Positions 11,929 to 23,570 are shown, numbered from the stretch's first letter. The stretch is DNA of 64,000 nt from Leptobrachium leishanense (GCA_009667805.1 CM019068.1:6133733-6197732); one strand, 5' to 3'. A program made the numbers and translations. The notes: a model not told the origin generated them from the letters alone.

Positions 11929-12510
11929 AGCCTCCGCCAGGCTAATTCACCTCACCCGCCGCTCTGTCTCTGCCGCTCCCCTCTGCGAGTCCCTTCACTG
12001 GCTCCCCATCCACTGCAGAATTAAGTTCAAAATCCTTATCCTTACCTACAAAACCCTCACTAACTCAGCGCCCCACTACCTGTCCTCACTAATCACCAAA
12101 TACATCCCAGCCCGCTCCCTAAGGTCAAACAGTGACCTGCGCCTAGCTTCTCCCCGCATCACCTCTTCCCATGATAGACTGCAGGATTTCTCACGCGCAG
12201 CCCCCACTCTCTGGAACGCTCTCCCTCGTACTGTCAGACTTTCCCCTAACTTCTCTTCCTTCAAACGCTCCCTTAAAACATTCCTATTTAGGGAAGCCTA
12301 CCCCCCAACTCACTGACACAACCATCAATCACTCTCACCTTACAGTCCTCTCCTCCTGTTTCCAACCCCAACCCTCCCAGATTGTGAGTTCCTACGGGAA
12401 TAGGGCCTCATCTCCTCCTGTACTGTTTGTCAAATGTTGTTCAATGTATTGTAACCCTGTCTGTACTGTGCTTATTGTACAGCGCTGCGGAATATGCTGG
12501 CGCTTTATAA

Positions 12511-12540
<30 letters not shown>
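11929..12540 (+). mobile_element. 5'-truncated LINE (CR1/L2/Rex1 group), 3' end
   Basis: The plus strand encodes the C-terminal part of a non-LTR ORF2 (for example LHWLPIHCRIKFKILILTYK, then LQDFSRAAPTLWNALP), followed by a 3' stem (CAGCGCTGCGGAATATGCTG) and an (AAT)n tail. The 9-bp direct repeats AGAAGGTAT at 11920-11928 and 12541-12549 are a clear target-site duplication. The same tail family occurs at 13400, 34225 and 50733. Confidence 0.85.
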
Positions 12541-12541
<1 letters not shown>

Positions 12542-12549
12542 GAAGGTAT

Positions 12550-13250
12550 CTAGAACAGATACATTTTTATCACTGGACCCTGTGACTAAATAAATGTACT
12601 TGACGCATGTTTCGCTGAAATGGCTCGTCAGGAGGTGTCCCTGCTCTGTGTCCCTACACAGCACCCCGTCAGGCTGAAGGCCAACAATGTAATAGCATTG
12701 GCCTCAAATCGTCCTGCATGTTACAATTGAAACCCCGTATAGTAACCAGCAGATGGCGACCTTCTATTTACTCTTCAGATTCAAGACTGTGTGGCTCTCT
12801 ATGGTTTTTGGTGGAGGCAGGGCTGCAAGAGAGGAAGGAAGGAGGGAGCTGCAAGAAGATGGTGGCTGAGATTTGTGGGTATTGTATCCAGTGCTGAAGC
12901 ATCCTGCATAAAGCCTTCCAGCAGACATCTGTATCCAGGTCAAAGCACAGAACTGCTCCTGGCAGTGATTGTTCTGCAGAGTGAAGGAATCCCAGTGGAG
13001 CAGCTTCTCCCCTTCCTGGACAAACCTGATTACAGACTGTGGAGTGGTAAGCTGAGACCTCTCCCCCTGGTTTTTACAACAGGGCACTCTGACACTGGTT
13101 ACTAAAGCAGTAGCCTATGGGTTTTTTTGATCCCTGGAACATCACAGCATATTACAGACAAGGTGGATTACAATCATCCTGGGCCCCAACTATGTGCACC
13201 TACCTATGGTACCCAACCGCTATTAGGGTGAAGACTAGGGTGGGCTGCAG
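12550..13250. other. intergenic stretch with one candidate orphan exon on +
   Basis: Within this stretch, about 12911-13046 reads HLYPGQSTELLLAVIVLQSE and then GIPVEQLLPFLDKPDYRLWS, flanked by an acceptor-like CCAGCAG upstream and a GGTAAGC donor-like end near 13046-13052. I do not recognise the protein. The protein-like composition and splice-like flanks make it a possible exon or exon-derived relic. Nothing else is supported here. Confidence 0.25.
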
Positions 13251-13399
13251 TACTGTTTGTGGGTGGGTAAACTCCTACTGACTCGTGTGTTCCTTACTTA
13301 TTCCACTGCATTTTTATTTAGACCGTTACATTTATTGTTGCATAGAGTTTTTCTGTGCAATACAAAGTTCTATAAAAGACAGCTCTGTGTTGATTTTAT

Positions 13400-13885
13400 T
13401 GCTCGTTTAAATATGTTCCCAATCCCAGCCCGTCCTGTACGATCCAACAACGACATGCGCCTGGCATCCTCCCATTATTACCTCTTCACATGCCAGATTG
13501 CAGGACTTTTCTCGTGCGGCGCCGACCCTATGGATTGCGCTTCCTTGCAATATCAGACTGTCCCCAAATCTGGCTTCATTTAAACACTCCCTAAAGACCC
13601 TTCTGTTTAGGGAAGCGACCACCCGACTCCGTAACAAGACATCCGACCGACCCAAAAACAGTCCTCACCTCTCCCTGCATTAACTTCACTGCAGCCCCCC
13701 TTCCTGTTTCTGATCCCCCTCACCCATCTAGATTGTAAATTCACACGGGAATACGGTCCTCATATCCTCCTGTATCTGCTGGCAGGAATACTGACCTGTC
13801 TCCTGTATGTAATGTAGAATTGTCCGGTCTTTACCCATTGAACCTTGTACAGCGCTGCGGAATGTGTTGGCGCTTAATAACTGGA
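13400..13885 (+). mobile_element. decayed LINE 3' end, same family as 11929-12540
   Basis: Residual similarity in both protein and tail: RSNNDMRLASS, then CAGGACTTTTCTCGTGCGGC and TGTACAGCGCTGCGGAATGT followed by TTGGCGCTTAATAA. It is more diverged than its neighbour and has no intact (AAT)n tail. Confidence 0.7.
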
Positions 13886-14039
13886 TACCACATCCATAGC
13901 CTGGACGTCCAGTTGGGTGGAGGCACTGCCGCAGTCATGTACCCCAACTCCTAGGTAGTGGGGACTCAGGATCGGCTTGCAGAACACCAGAAGGTAACTG
14001 AGGTAAAGGACCACAGGGGTATTTGTGGGTCTGCGCAAA

Positions 14040-14158
14040 AACCGTTACACATTGGTGTTTCCAAAACCTGTCCAAAGGACCCGCTGACAGGCCAGGTTGG
14101 CAGGATATGTGCAGCACAGCATAGGTGATATAATTTTCTGCTCTGTGATTGCAGGATT
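14040..14158. mobile_element. left remnant of a hAT-like MITE split by the LTR element
   Basis: Contains GCAGGATATGTGCAGCACAG and GTGATTGCAGGATT, the same sequence that continues at 23387 on the other side of the LTR element. The full family is also seen at 58955-59127. Confidence 0.6.
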
Positions 14159-14638
14159 TGAAAAATTCTATTATTCATTATAATTACCATAAACCTTTTT
14201 CAAGTTTCTTCTTATATATCAAAACCAAAAAAAGAGCTGCGCTACGCCATGGCGGAGACTCCCAAAAAGAATCAACCACAAAACTGTATTGGTCTTTCTC
14301 AGAAGTCTAGCTTTCCTCGTTAAGCCAGATCTATTTATTAAAATACACAGAATTTATAGCCAATCAGTGTACAGATACATTACAACATCAAAGTTTAGCC
14401 ACTCAGTTAAAGTACTACCATATATGGTTCAACGAGACCCTCTTCCCGCTTCTGCGCACATTTTCCTGCACTGAACATAACAGGAAATCGGCCACAGCTC
14501 GTATCCTATAGAAGGAAGAAGGTCTATACAGTATTGACACTAACAAAATGGAGGGGGGGAATTTCACAGCCCATTTATAAGAACCGGCTTTTTTAAGACT
14601 AAATACTTATTATATTTACAGGAAATTAAAATCTAACA
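14159..14638 (-). repeat. outer element, intact LTR (3' LTR in its own orientation)
   Basis: 480 bp, TG..CA after allowing for orientation. On the minus strand it has a TATA-like TTCTTATAAATGGG near 14570 and AATAAA near 14336. It is the uninterrupted version of the right LTR and so gives the pre-insertion sequence (TTTTTTAAGACTAAATACTT) of the inner element's target site. Confidence 0.9.
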
Positions 14639-17600
14639 ATTCTTTCCTTTGATCACATATCACCTGTGATCATCTAAAAGATAAACCAAACTTAGACAAT
14701 TAAACCTGGGCTACAGTGTCCTTGCCTAAGACCTTTAGATCATTCTAGATGCTCAGATGGGAAGAAAAAAATTCTGGTATTTACTCCTAAAATACCTCAA
14801 TACCTTTAATAATGTACAAAAGGGATTCCCCAAGGAGGCCCTTTATGAGCATAAAATACACTTATCTATCTAGATTCACTCTTCCAGCGAACCACTTGGA
14901 GCGTAGGCAAAAATACCTAATCTAGACCTTAAATAACTATTTATTCCCATTTCCCAAAATATAATTCACCGAACAAGAAAAGTATAATAACTTGAATGTA
15001 AAAGTTCATTTATCTAATAAATCAACATGAGTCAGATCTATATCTGTGTGTTTTCCTATGTTCAGCTTCACTCCACAAAACGCATATACACCTGCATTCA
15101 TACACACATTCAAGAAATACATTCTCATTTGCACAAAATAAATCCTTTCTCACACTTATCTAGGGGATTAAATAAAAAAATAATATTCCATAATCTAATA
15201 CCATAGTCCACAGTGCGAGATCAGGGTGTGGTCTTTTTTTCAACATCCCAGCTTGAGACGCATAATCATTGAATGTCATTAGAGCTCCCACCATAGGGAC
15301 TCCTGAACAAGCTGTCTCTTTGCGCTGGTTGCTTATTACCTGTGACCTTTGACCTTGACACAAAATGTCCATGATTCGTTCCATATGCAGTCATTGTGAC
15401 TGTCAGGTTTCTTGATGATGTGATATGGTTTCAGCAACAATAAAGAAAATAAAAAAGAAAAAAAATATGGTATACCCCGCTAATCATCTACATCCATTCA
15501 TTCATTGTCACTCTCAAATGCACGAAAACAATAAAAATGTTAATTTACACAAGAAGAGACACAGATAATAAATTTCAAAATGTCCCCGCGAAGCCTGTCG
15601 GCCTCACGCAATAAAAAAATTATACTACTTCTGACTCATTGTTAGAGAAAAATATATATATATACGCAACTTTGGCTCAAAAGGGAAATAGCCGAAGTGC
15701 ATATTCCACCCTTTTATTAAATATAATTGTTTTTTTTTTAATTACTATCCTATTCAGTCTTGTTCGGTGTTGTGAAACAAACCTGGCGTTTATAAAACAC
15801 ACCAATCCTCAAATGAAATAAAAAAAAAAAGAAAAAACGCATTAATTTTATCGAATTAAAACTTCCCATTTACCACTATATATGTCATGAAACGTATTCA
15901 TGCAAATGCATTAAATTATATGTTCCTAAAAACATTAATGAACTCTAATTTTAATTGGATGTGATCTTCAATAATCCTAAATGTGTCAGGGAATTTTGAA
16001 CAATATTGATTGTAACTAAACAACAAAAATAACAAAATATAAAATAATAAAAGACACAAAATAATTATCACTTAGACGACATCAGAATATAAAAATACAT
16101 TATCTTCTTTCTTTGTCTTCTGTCTTATTGGTTGAAAATAACAGTTTTGTAAAACTGACATGTCTTAAGTTGTATTTCCAAATCAATGATCTTCTACAAA
16201 TAGCATGATTTATTGATGAGTTGTCGATAATCAGATTGTTTTATTGCCTGGTGTCTGATAATTCCTTATTATCCGGTTGATGTAACATTGCAATGTGAAA
16301 TGATAATGTGTTTGAGTAAATTTCCTTCAATTCCAACATCTTTATCAATATTGGTATCACATAATCTTCCATCTAGCTTGAGCAAAGTTGGCATGCATGG
16401 GTAATTTTTCACCTAAAGTAAAAACTTGGGAAAAAAATGTATTATTAACCTGTCAAAAACTTTAAAATTCATATGGTTAAAATACTTTTAAAATGGAGAA
16501 AAACAATGCAACACATTTTTTGGACACAAAGAAAAGGAGTGGTCATGAGTGAGACAACACGGAGGAGAGGAGGGGTCATGAGTGAGACAACACGGAGGAG
16601 AGGAGGGGTCATGAGAGAGACAACATGGAGGAGACTAGGAAAAGAATGTGAACTTCAATTCAAATAAAAAAACACAACAAAAATATCATGAACTGGGAAA
16701 GAAAGTATAGAAGGGCATGTTTAAAACTTGACGCGTTAATTAGCACAAAGTTCTCAGAGGAAACTCAGAGAAAAGGATTCTTAATAAACATCAATAATCT
16801 TTATTAAGGATATTGGTTAAAAACAAACATTCAAACGTGAGGTGTTTGTGCAGCTATTTTACAACCTGTTTTATTCCCTCCAAGAATATGCAATAGAGGC
16901 AAAGTTATACGCTATTGCACTTCACACCAAAAGACAAAAACATCAGACAGCAAAAAAAATAAAAAAAATATATACTAGACATCTGGCTACCACTGCAGAA
17001 AAAGAAAACAAATCAAACAATACTCAGATACCAAACTACACAACCTTCCATCTCCCTTAGTCAACTAAAATAAAACCAAAAAACCACCTTCTCTTATTTG
17101 AAATCTGCCTAAATTCCTTTGTACAGCGCTACTAAACCTGTAGGCGCTTTCCTTTAAACTTTCACTCAAATCCTTCAGCTTTATATCACTTCATCCTCTT
17201 AGATTCCAAACAACTAAACATGAACCTACATATATATTCCATTATACAAGTTACAAAACTGTAAATGATCTCAGTCAGCCATTTTGGCAAAACATATAAC
17301 CTATATTAAGGTGCGGTCAATCCCTTAGTGCTGGACTCAAACAAAGACCAGAGGAAAATAACCGACCACGCCTCTCTTGGGAAAATGTACAACTTTGAGC
17401 CCATCACCTTGATACACTAATTTTTATATATATATCATACGCCGAAGCTCTCAAACCGCGCCAATTCCACACAGTTAGTTTCATAAAGCACTAACAGCTC
17501 CAGAATTCAACTGCTACTACAGTCTTTCAAGGCATTAGTCACATGTCATTTGTATATACTGTTCAATTATCCCAAATAGATACTCACAGAACAACAAAAA

Positions 17601-18709
17601 TAACTACATATTCCATTATCCAACTTGCACTGCTAAAAGACTACTAGCATTCAAAGAAAAAAATCCTTATACAAACACATAATAACATTATACATTACAA
17701 ATAAAGAGTTTTTTTAATTAAATAAAAAGAACAAAGAGAGAAAAAATGAATGTATGAGAAAGAGAAAAAAATTAGCAGGCGCTTTTGAAAGTCACTGTAA
17801 AAGTAAAGTCTCCATTTCCTGTGCCATTTCCTGTGCCTTTTTTTTACACGAGGCAAGGCATTAATGACACAGAAACAAAGAAACCTGGTTTACGAAAAGC
17901 AGTCCCTATACATAAATTACATATAAAAAACATAATATCAAAACTACGAAATACAAAACATCAAAGATAAACACATACATTAATAGTTAGTAAAGACAAA
18001 CATTTAATAAACAGAACGCAATCAATGGCCAGAAACAAAATAAAAAATAAACAAAAAACAAACATGCAATCTGAAAAAAAAACAGTTAGCAAATCCTTTA
18101 GAATCAGCGCGCAAACACATGCAGCAAAAAAATAAAGAGAAAAAAAATGGCAGCAGCGCGCAAGAAAATAAAAAATAAAAATTAAGAGGAAAAAAAAACT
18201 GTCTCTCAATGGGAGATTAAAGCAGTTGATATACAAGAAGAAAATCTACTCAGTTAAAATAAAATTCTCACAATTACAAGATATGGACGACCCAGAAACA
18301 CCAGAATTGAAGTACAAGATAGACACAGAACGGAGACAAAACAACTAGAAACATCTCGTTTCTTTTTTTTATGAGTTCAATTTCCAGCAAATACAAATAC
18401 TCAGCACAGCGGGCGAGTTCAAACACACGTGAGGTCCTCAAACGATTTTCCTTTACTACAATACATAAAATGACAAAAACAAATCAAGACAAAGAGTCCA
18501 ACCTTGCACCAAAAAAAAAAAAAAAAAATTCAAAAAAAAAATCAACAAGCTCTGAACCATAGCTTTAACGTCAGGGAAAATAAACAAAAAACAAACCTGG
18601 AGGCAAGTTCGCAAAATCTGAACAAGCAAATGTAAGGATATATTCAAATGTAAAGTTACACTTAAATATAAATAACATCTGAATGGCAAATCCCACTTCA
18701 GACAACAAC
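14639..18709 (-). other. non-coding interior of the outer LTR element
   Basis: About 4.1 kb, AT-rich, with many A-runs on +. No reverse transcriptase, integrase, protease or gag motif was found in any frame; the longest frames are under 100 codons. It includes 2.7 copies of a 33-bp repeat at about 16540-16630 (GGTCATGAGTGAGACAACAC plus GGAGGAGAGGAGG), and GTACAGCGCTACTAAACCTG near 17121, which resembles a LINE tail stem. Confidence 0.7.
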
Positions 18710-19150
18710 TGAAAAATTCTATTATTCATTATAATTACCATAAACCTTTTTCAAGTTTCTTCTTATATATCAAAACCAAAAAAAGAGCTGCGCTACGCCA
18801 TGGCGGAGACTCCCAAAAAGAATCAACCACAAAACTGTATTGGTCTTTCTCAGAAGTCTAGCTTTCCTCGTTAAGCCAGATCTATTTATTAAAATACACA
18901 GAATTTATAGCCAATCAGTGTACAGATACATTACAACATCAAAGTTTAGCCACTCAGTTAAAGTACTACCATATATGGTTCAACGAGACCCTCTTCCCGC
19001 TTCTGCGCACATTTTCCTGCACTGAACATAACAGGAAATCGGCCACAGCTCGTATCCTATAGAAGGAAGAAGGTCTATACAGTATTGACACTAACAAAAT
19101 GGAGGGGGGGAATTTCACAGCCCATTTATAAGAACCGGCTTTTTTAAGAC
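18710..19150 (-). repeat. outer element, main part of the split LTR
   Basis: First 441 bp of the second LTR; the last 39 bp resume at 23348-23386 after the inner element. The two parts total 480 bp, exactly the length of the intact LTR. Confidence 0.9.
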
Positions 19151-20136
19151 TGTGATGAACTAGCCCAACACCCTCAGCCAGAAACAGGGGATCAGGACAC
19201 TGTTATTCCATGAACTATGTGTTGTGCCGTTGCACCAACGATCCTGCCTTCTAGCTGACCGAAAAATGACCTGTAAATAAAAGTGTTGATTGTGTATAGA
19301 TGCCGTTTCAAATTTGCCGCCAAATTTTGCTGCCTAAATTTGAATCAGACCATCTGGTCCCGAATCGGCAACGCCCCGATGCGCCTTAAAGCCAATGATA
19401 CCTGTGGGGGCGGGCATGGGGTTTTCAAATGTGGAGCGCGGGGAAAGTATAAATACAGATGTGTCCTTAATAAAAGTTGTCTTTGGTTTGAGTTCATGCA
19501 GCTGCGTCTCGTGTCTCTGTTTGCCAAGCGTGCCTGACATCCCTCGTGGTTCAGCACCCCGGACGAAATACAATTCTATCGTACGCCGCTGCTGTGCGAT
19601 CCGAATACTCCTAGCCGACTGAACGTGTCCAGCTAACTACCGGGAGATCCGAGAATTCGTACCTTGCAACGTGTGGGCGTTTCGACCGCCGCACGATCCG
19701 ACTCCTGCTGTCGAACGAATTAAGCTGTCTCTAGTGAGGGTGAGATCCGAACAGCTTGGTGCCGTGCCGCGGATGTTTCTTCGACCGCTGGGCGATACGA
19801 ATACCCAGACGATCGATCGTCAACTAACTCGCTAGTGGAAGATCCGAATCTTCGCAGAATCAAGCCGTTCCGATCTACGACCGTAAAGGTCTGCGTACAG
19901 ATCCGTGGCCAGCTGCTCGAGACGCTGAGTGACACTTCTCAGTAGTCGGGCTAGGTACACATCAAGGTCCCCTTGACTGCGTGGGTCATCCAGATCACAA
20001 AGACATACCCGCCGCTCGAGACGCCGAGTGCCACAACCTTGGTAGTCGGGCCGGGGGAAGAATCAAAACGAAGGGGGAACACACCTGCAGATTAGAGCAC
20101 ACCCGCAGGCGGATGATAACATCAGGTTCCGTCACA
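19151..20136 (+). repeat. inner element 5' LTR
   Basis: Carries a TATA box (AGTATAAATACAG) near 19447, an AATAAA about 30 bp downstream of it, and another AATAAA near 19277. The 3' part has short GATCCGAA-rich imperfect repeats. Confidence 0.92.
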
Positions 20137-20186
20137 CTGGTGGCAGCGGTGGGATAGCTCTCTGCACCCCCAAGAAGACCCGCAAC

Positions 20187-20520
20187 ATGTTGGTGTACGA
20201 TCACTACACCAGGGACACCCTGCGTGTCATGATGGAGGACCGGGGAGGAACGCCGGGTAACAAAAAGAAGAAAACCATAATTAAAGAACTGACTAGGATG
20301 GATCAGGACAGAGCGACGACACCCGTGCTCACCCCTGTCCTCGCAGAGGAAGCGGAAAGTGCCTTCACCCGAAGGCGCGGCAGCGGATCGCCCTGCTCGG
20401 AGCTGCCCCATCGGAGGCTGAGATAACAAAGGCGATCCAGGAGACCCAGCAGGAAGAAGAACAAGAAGAGGAGCGTCAGCACGAGCTGCGATTGGCAGCG
20501 CTCCGTGAGACAAAGATTGA
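20187..20520 (+). pseudogene. gag N-terminal region of the inner element, one frameshift
   Basis: ATG at 20187 lies 31 bp after the primer-binding site, as in the element at 62142. The opening residues MLVYDHYTRDTLRVMMEDRG parallel MIKYSAYRRDVLRGMLENRA there. After about 60 codons the homology moves to another frame (LLGAAPSEAE, then EEERQHELRLA), matching GPAPSEAE and RVHELRLA in the relative. The SCAN-like and zinc-knuckle parts of gag are absent. Confidence 0.65.
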
Positions 20521-21400
20521 ACATTTTACCCCTGACCCTTATCCCGTAGACCCCTGGGATGAGGAGTACAGCTCGACTGGAGCTTCACTCTGGAATTCCG
20601 CACCCCCCAGCGATACCCCGTACGGGACTTACAGCTCGACTGGAGCCTGTATTGGGGAACCCGCACAGCCCAGCGGACCTTGGATAGAGACTTACAGCCC
20701 GCCTGGAGTTACATCCGAGGACGCCACATTCCCCGTCGAGAACATGGAGGGCGAATTTCTGAGAAGGCTGCAGGAGAGCCTGGATCAGTATTTCGGGTCC
20801 ATGGTGGAGCCCACGGGGTTTGAGTGGCGGGACGAGGTCCGCCAAGACCTTCAGGATGAGGCGCTGCCCCCTGAAAGAAATTGCGAGTTTTGGGAGCCCG
20901 AGATGTTCCCATGGGTCCCTATCGGGATGACAGTAGAGGAGCTGGCCGGTCGGAAGAGGCACAGCAGGTGCCAAGTGTCCAGGATGGCCGTGTGTGAGGG
21001 GCCCGAGGGGTCCCGGGAGGAAATGGTCCTCCCAAGTCCGCCAGAAGACACGGCGGCCGTGTCCGCGGGTCCAGCAGAAGAGCTGGCCACGGGGCAGAGC
21101 GCCGCTGGCCTCTGCCCACTCCCCGTCTGCCCTGAGGAGCCGCAGGATTTCTCCGTGCTGGCGATCCCGCAGCCATCGTTCCCTGATCCCCTGGATGTCA
21201 GTGTTGCATACTACCCCCAGCAGAAGAGCTGGCAACGGGGCAGAGCGCCGCTGGCCTCTGCCCACTCCCCGTCTGCCCTGAGGAGCCGCAGGATTTCTCC
21301 GTGCTGGCGACCCCGCAGCCATCGTTCCCTGATCCCCTGGATGTCAGTGTTGCATCCCACCCCCAGCAGAAGAGCTGGCAACGGGGCAGAGCGCCGCTAG
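20492..21400 (+). CDS. acidic, Pro-rich ORF of the inner LTR element, function unknown
   Basis: A 302-codon frame begins at the end of the gag-like region. Its first part has three related blocks built on YSSTGAS/YSSTGAC/YSPPGVT with Pro and acidic residues, then a Glu-rich middle, then Pro-rich repeats (EELATGQSAAGLCPLPVCPE). No enzymatic motif is seen. The frame may be part of a gag-like structural protein or simply non-coding repeat; the young age of the element means frame integrity alone is weak evidence. Confidence 0.4.
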   Translation: MAALRETKIEHFTPDPYPVDPWDEEYSSTGASLWNSAPPSDTPYGTYSSTGACIGEPAQPSGPWIETYSPPGVTSEDATFPVENMEGEFLRRLQESLDQYFGSMVEPTGFEWRDEVRQDLQDEALPPERNCEFWEPEMFPWVPIGMTVEELAGRKRHSRCQVSRMAVCEGPEGSREEMVLPSPPEDTAAVSAGPAEELATGQSAAGLCPLPVCPEEPQDFSVLAIPQPSFPDPLDVSVAYYPQQKSWQRGRAPLASAHSPSALRSRRISPCWRPRSHRSLIPWMSVLHPTPSRRAGNGAERR

Positions 21401-21900
21401 CCTCTGCCCACTGTCCGAATGCCCTGAGGAACAGCCAGGTTCACCCCAGCTGTTCGGCCCGCAGCCGTTGTTCTTCCCCGACCCCCCGCAAGTTGTGTCT
21501 GCATCCAACCCCCCAGTGGAAGAGCTGGCCACGGGGCAGAGCGCCGCTGGCCTCTGCCCACTCCCCGTCTGCCCTGAGGAGCCGCAGGATTTCTTCGTGC
21601 TGGCGACCCCGCAGCCGTTGTTCCCTGTTCTCCTGGATGTCAACGCTGCATCCAACCTCCAGCGGAAGAGCTGGCAACGGGGCAGAGCGCCGCTGGCCTC
21701 TGCCCATTTCCCGACTGTCCTGGAACAACAGGGGTTTTCCGAGCCGGTGACCCCGCAGCTGTTGTCCTCACCCGACCCTCCGAAAGTTGTTTCAGAATCC
21801 ACCCCCTCAGCAGCAGAGCTGCCAACGGGACAGAGCACCGCTGGCCTCTGCCCACTCGCTGCCGTATGCCTTGAGGAGCAGCCTGATTCACCCCGACGGC
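21080..21900 (+). repeat. ~140-bp tandem repeats inside the inner LTR element
   Basis: About six imperfect copies of a GC-rich unit beginning near GCAGAAGAGCTGGCAACGGG and containing CGCCGCTGGCCTCTGCCCAC. The period is not a multiple of three, so the same peptides reappear in different frames, giving several overlapping frames of 85-316 codons on both strands. A frame at 21468-22418 (316 codons) runs through the end of the repeats into the right LTR. Confidence 0.75.
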
Positions 21901-22355
21901 TTTGCTGGCCGCCATGGTACGTCCTTGGGATGGAGGAAACCATCCTCCCACCAGGGGACACACACCCAGCTGACGCGCTGGCCGCAGGGCAGAGCCTGCT
22001 TCCGCTCTGCCCATTTCCACAGCCATTTGGCCCAGAGGCCCCGCGCAGCCACGATTTCCCTCTGCGGCTGGCCCAGGTACTCGGGGCGCGTGCAGTTAGC
22101 ACCCGTTTTCCCCGGGTGCGAGATAGTCCCGGAGGGGGCACAGGGGGTGCTCCTCCCCGGCCACAGGACCCTTTTGCCGGAGGGGGTAACCCCAAACCCG
22201 CGTGGCCTCCACCCACTTGGTACGGCCGCAGGGCCAAATGGAGAAGCCTGGTGGCTCGGCCTCTCCCAACTGACTATGGACCTGAGAGCACCGACTTCCC
22301 GGTACGACCCGTTGGGGTCCAACCGGGTTCGTCGGACTTTGGGGAGGGGGAGGAA

Positions 22356-23342
22356 TGTGATGAACTAGCCCAACACCCTCAGCCAGAAACAGGGGATCAG
22401 GACACTGTTATTCCATGAACTATGTGTTGTGCCGTTGCACCAACGATCCTGCCTTCTAGCTGACCGAAAAATGACCTGTAAATAAAAGTGTTGATTGTGT
22501 ATAGATGCCGTTTCAAATTTGCCGCCAAATTTTGCCGCCTAAATTTGAATCAGACCATCTGGTCCCGAATCGGCAACGCCCCGATGCGCCTTAAAGCCAA
22601 TGATACCTGTGGGGGCGGGCATGGGGTTTTCAAATGTGGAGCGCGGGGAAAGTATAAATACAGATGTGTCCTTAATAAAGGTTGTCTTTGGTTTGAGTTC
22701 ATGCAGCTGCGTCTCGTGTCTCTGTTTGCCAAGCGTGCCTGACATCCCTCGTGGTTCAGCACCCCGGACGAAATACAATTCTATCGTACGCCGCTGCTGT
22801 GCGATCCGAATACTCCTAGCCGACTGAACGTGTCCAGCTAACTACCGGGAGATCCGAGAATTCGTACCTTGCAACGTGTGGGCGTTTCGACCGCCGCACG
22901 ATCCGACTCCTGCTGTCGAACGAATTAAGCTGTCTCTAGTGAGGGTGAGATCCGAACAGCTTGGTGCCGTGCCGCGGATGTTTCTTCGACCGCTGGGCGA
23001 TACGAATACCCAGACGATCGATCGTCAACTAACTCGCTAGTGGAAGATCCGAATCTTCGCAGAATCAAGCCGTTCCGATCTACGACCGTAAAGGTCTGCG
23101 TACAGATCCGTGGCCAGCTGCTCGAGACGCTGAGTGACACTTCTCAGTAGTCGGGCTAGGTACACATCAAGGTCCCCTTGACTGCGTGGGTCATCCAGAT
23201 CACAAAGACATACCCGGCCGCTCGAGACGCCGAGTGCCACAACCTTGGTAGTCGGGCCGGGGGAAGAATCAAAACGAAGGGGGAACACACCTGCAGATTA
23301 GAGCACACCCGCAGGCGGATGATAACATCAGGTTCCGTCACA
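22356..23342 (+). repeat. inner element 3' LTR
   Basis: 987 bp. It differs from the 5' LTR at TTGCCGCC versus TTGCTGCC, AATAAAGG versus AATAAAAG, and by one extra G in ACCCGGCCGC. Confidence 0.92.
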
Positions 23343-23386
23343 AAGACTAAATACTTATTATATTTACAGGAAATTAAAATCTAACA

Positions 23387-23570
23387 GGATTCAGTGACTT
23401 GTGGCCTGTTAGAGGGTCTTGAGGACAGGTTTGCAGGATATGTGCAGCACAGCATAGGTGATATAATTTGCTGCTCAGTGATTGCAGGATTCAGTCTGTA
23501 ATTCCCCAAGGTGACTTGTGGCCTGTTAGAAGGTCCAAAGGACAGGTTTGGGAAACACTGTATTACACAG
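23387..23570. mobile_element. right part of the hAT-like MITE, partly duplicated
   Basis: Continues the sequence broken at 14158: GGATTCAGTGACTTGTGGCC, with a second GCAGGATATGTGCAGCACAG block, and ends in GGTTTGGGAAACACTG, the inverse of the CAGTGTTTCTCAA-type terminus seen at 58955. Confidence 0.6.

Larger units (their letters stand above)
19151..23342 (+). mobile_element. young non-autonomous Ty3/gypsy-type LTR element (inner element), TSD AAGAC
   Basis: LTRs at 19151-20136 (986 bp) and 22356-23342 (987 bp) begin TGTGATGAAC and end CCGTCACA, and are flanked by AAGAC at 19146-19150 and 23343-23347. They differ by two substitutions and one inserted G, so the insertion is very recent. A primer-binding site (TGGTGGCAGCGGTGGGAT, from 20138), again leucine-tRNA-like, follows the left LTR, and a purine tract (GGGGAGGGGGAGGAA) precedes the right one. 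The interior holds a gag N-terminus and Pro-rich repeats but no protease, RT, RNase H or integrase. LTR ends and gag start are shared with the element at 60882, its likely autonomous relative. Confidence 0.93.
14159..23386 (-). mobile_element. non-autonomous LTR retrotransposon (outer element), 5-bp TSD GGATT
   Basis: Two 480-bp LTRs beginning TGAAAAATTC and ending AATCTAACA (TG..CA) lie at 14159-14638 and at 18710-19150 plus 23348-23386; the second is split by another element. The TSD GGATT is at 14154-14158 and 23387-23391. Minus orientation is shown by a purine tract (GATCAAAGGAAAGAAT, rc of 14639-14654) next to the left LTR and by a primer-binding-like TGTCTGAAGTGGGATTTGCC (rc, about 18686-18705) next to the right LTR, which resembles the 3' end of a leucine tRNA. 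The 4071-bp interior is AT-rich and encodes no gag or pol, so mobilisation must have been in trans. By eye the LTRs look identical, which implies a recent insertion. Confidence 0.9.
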
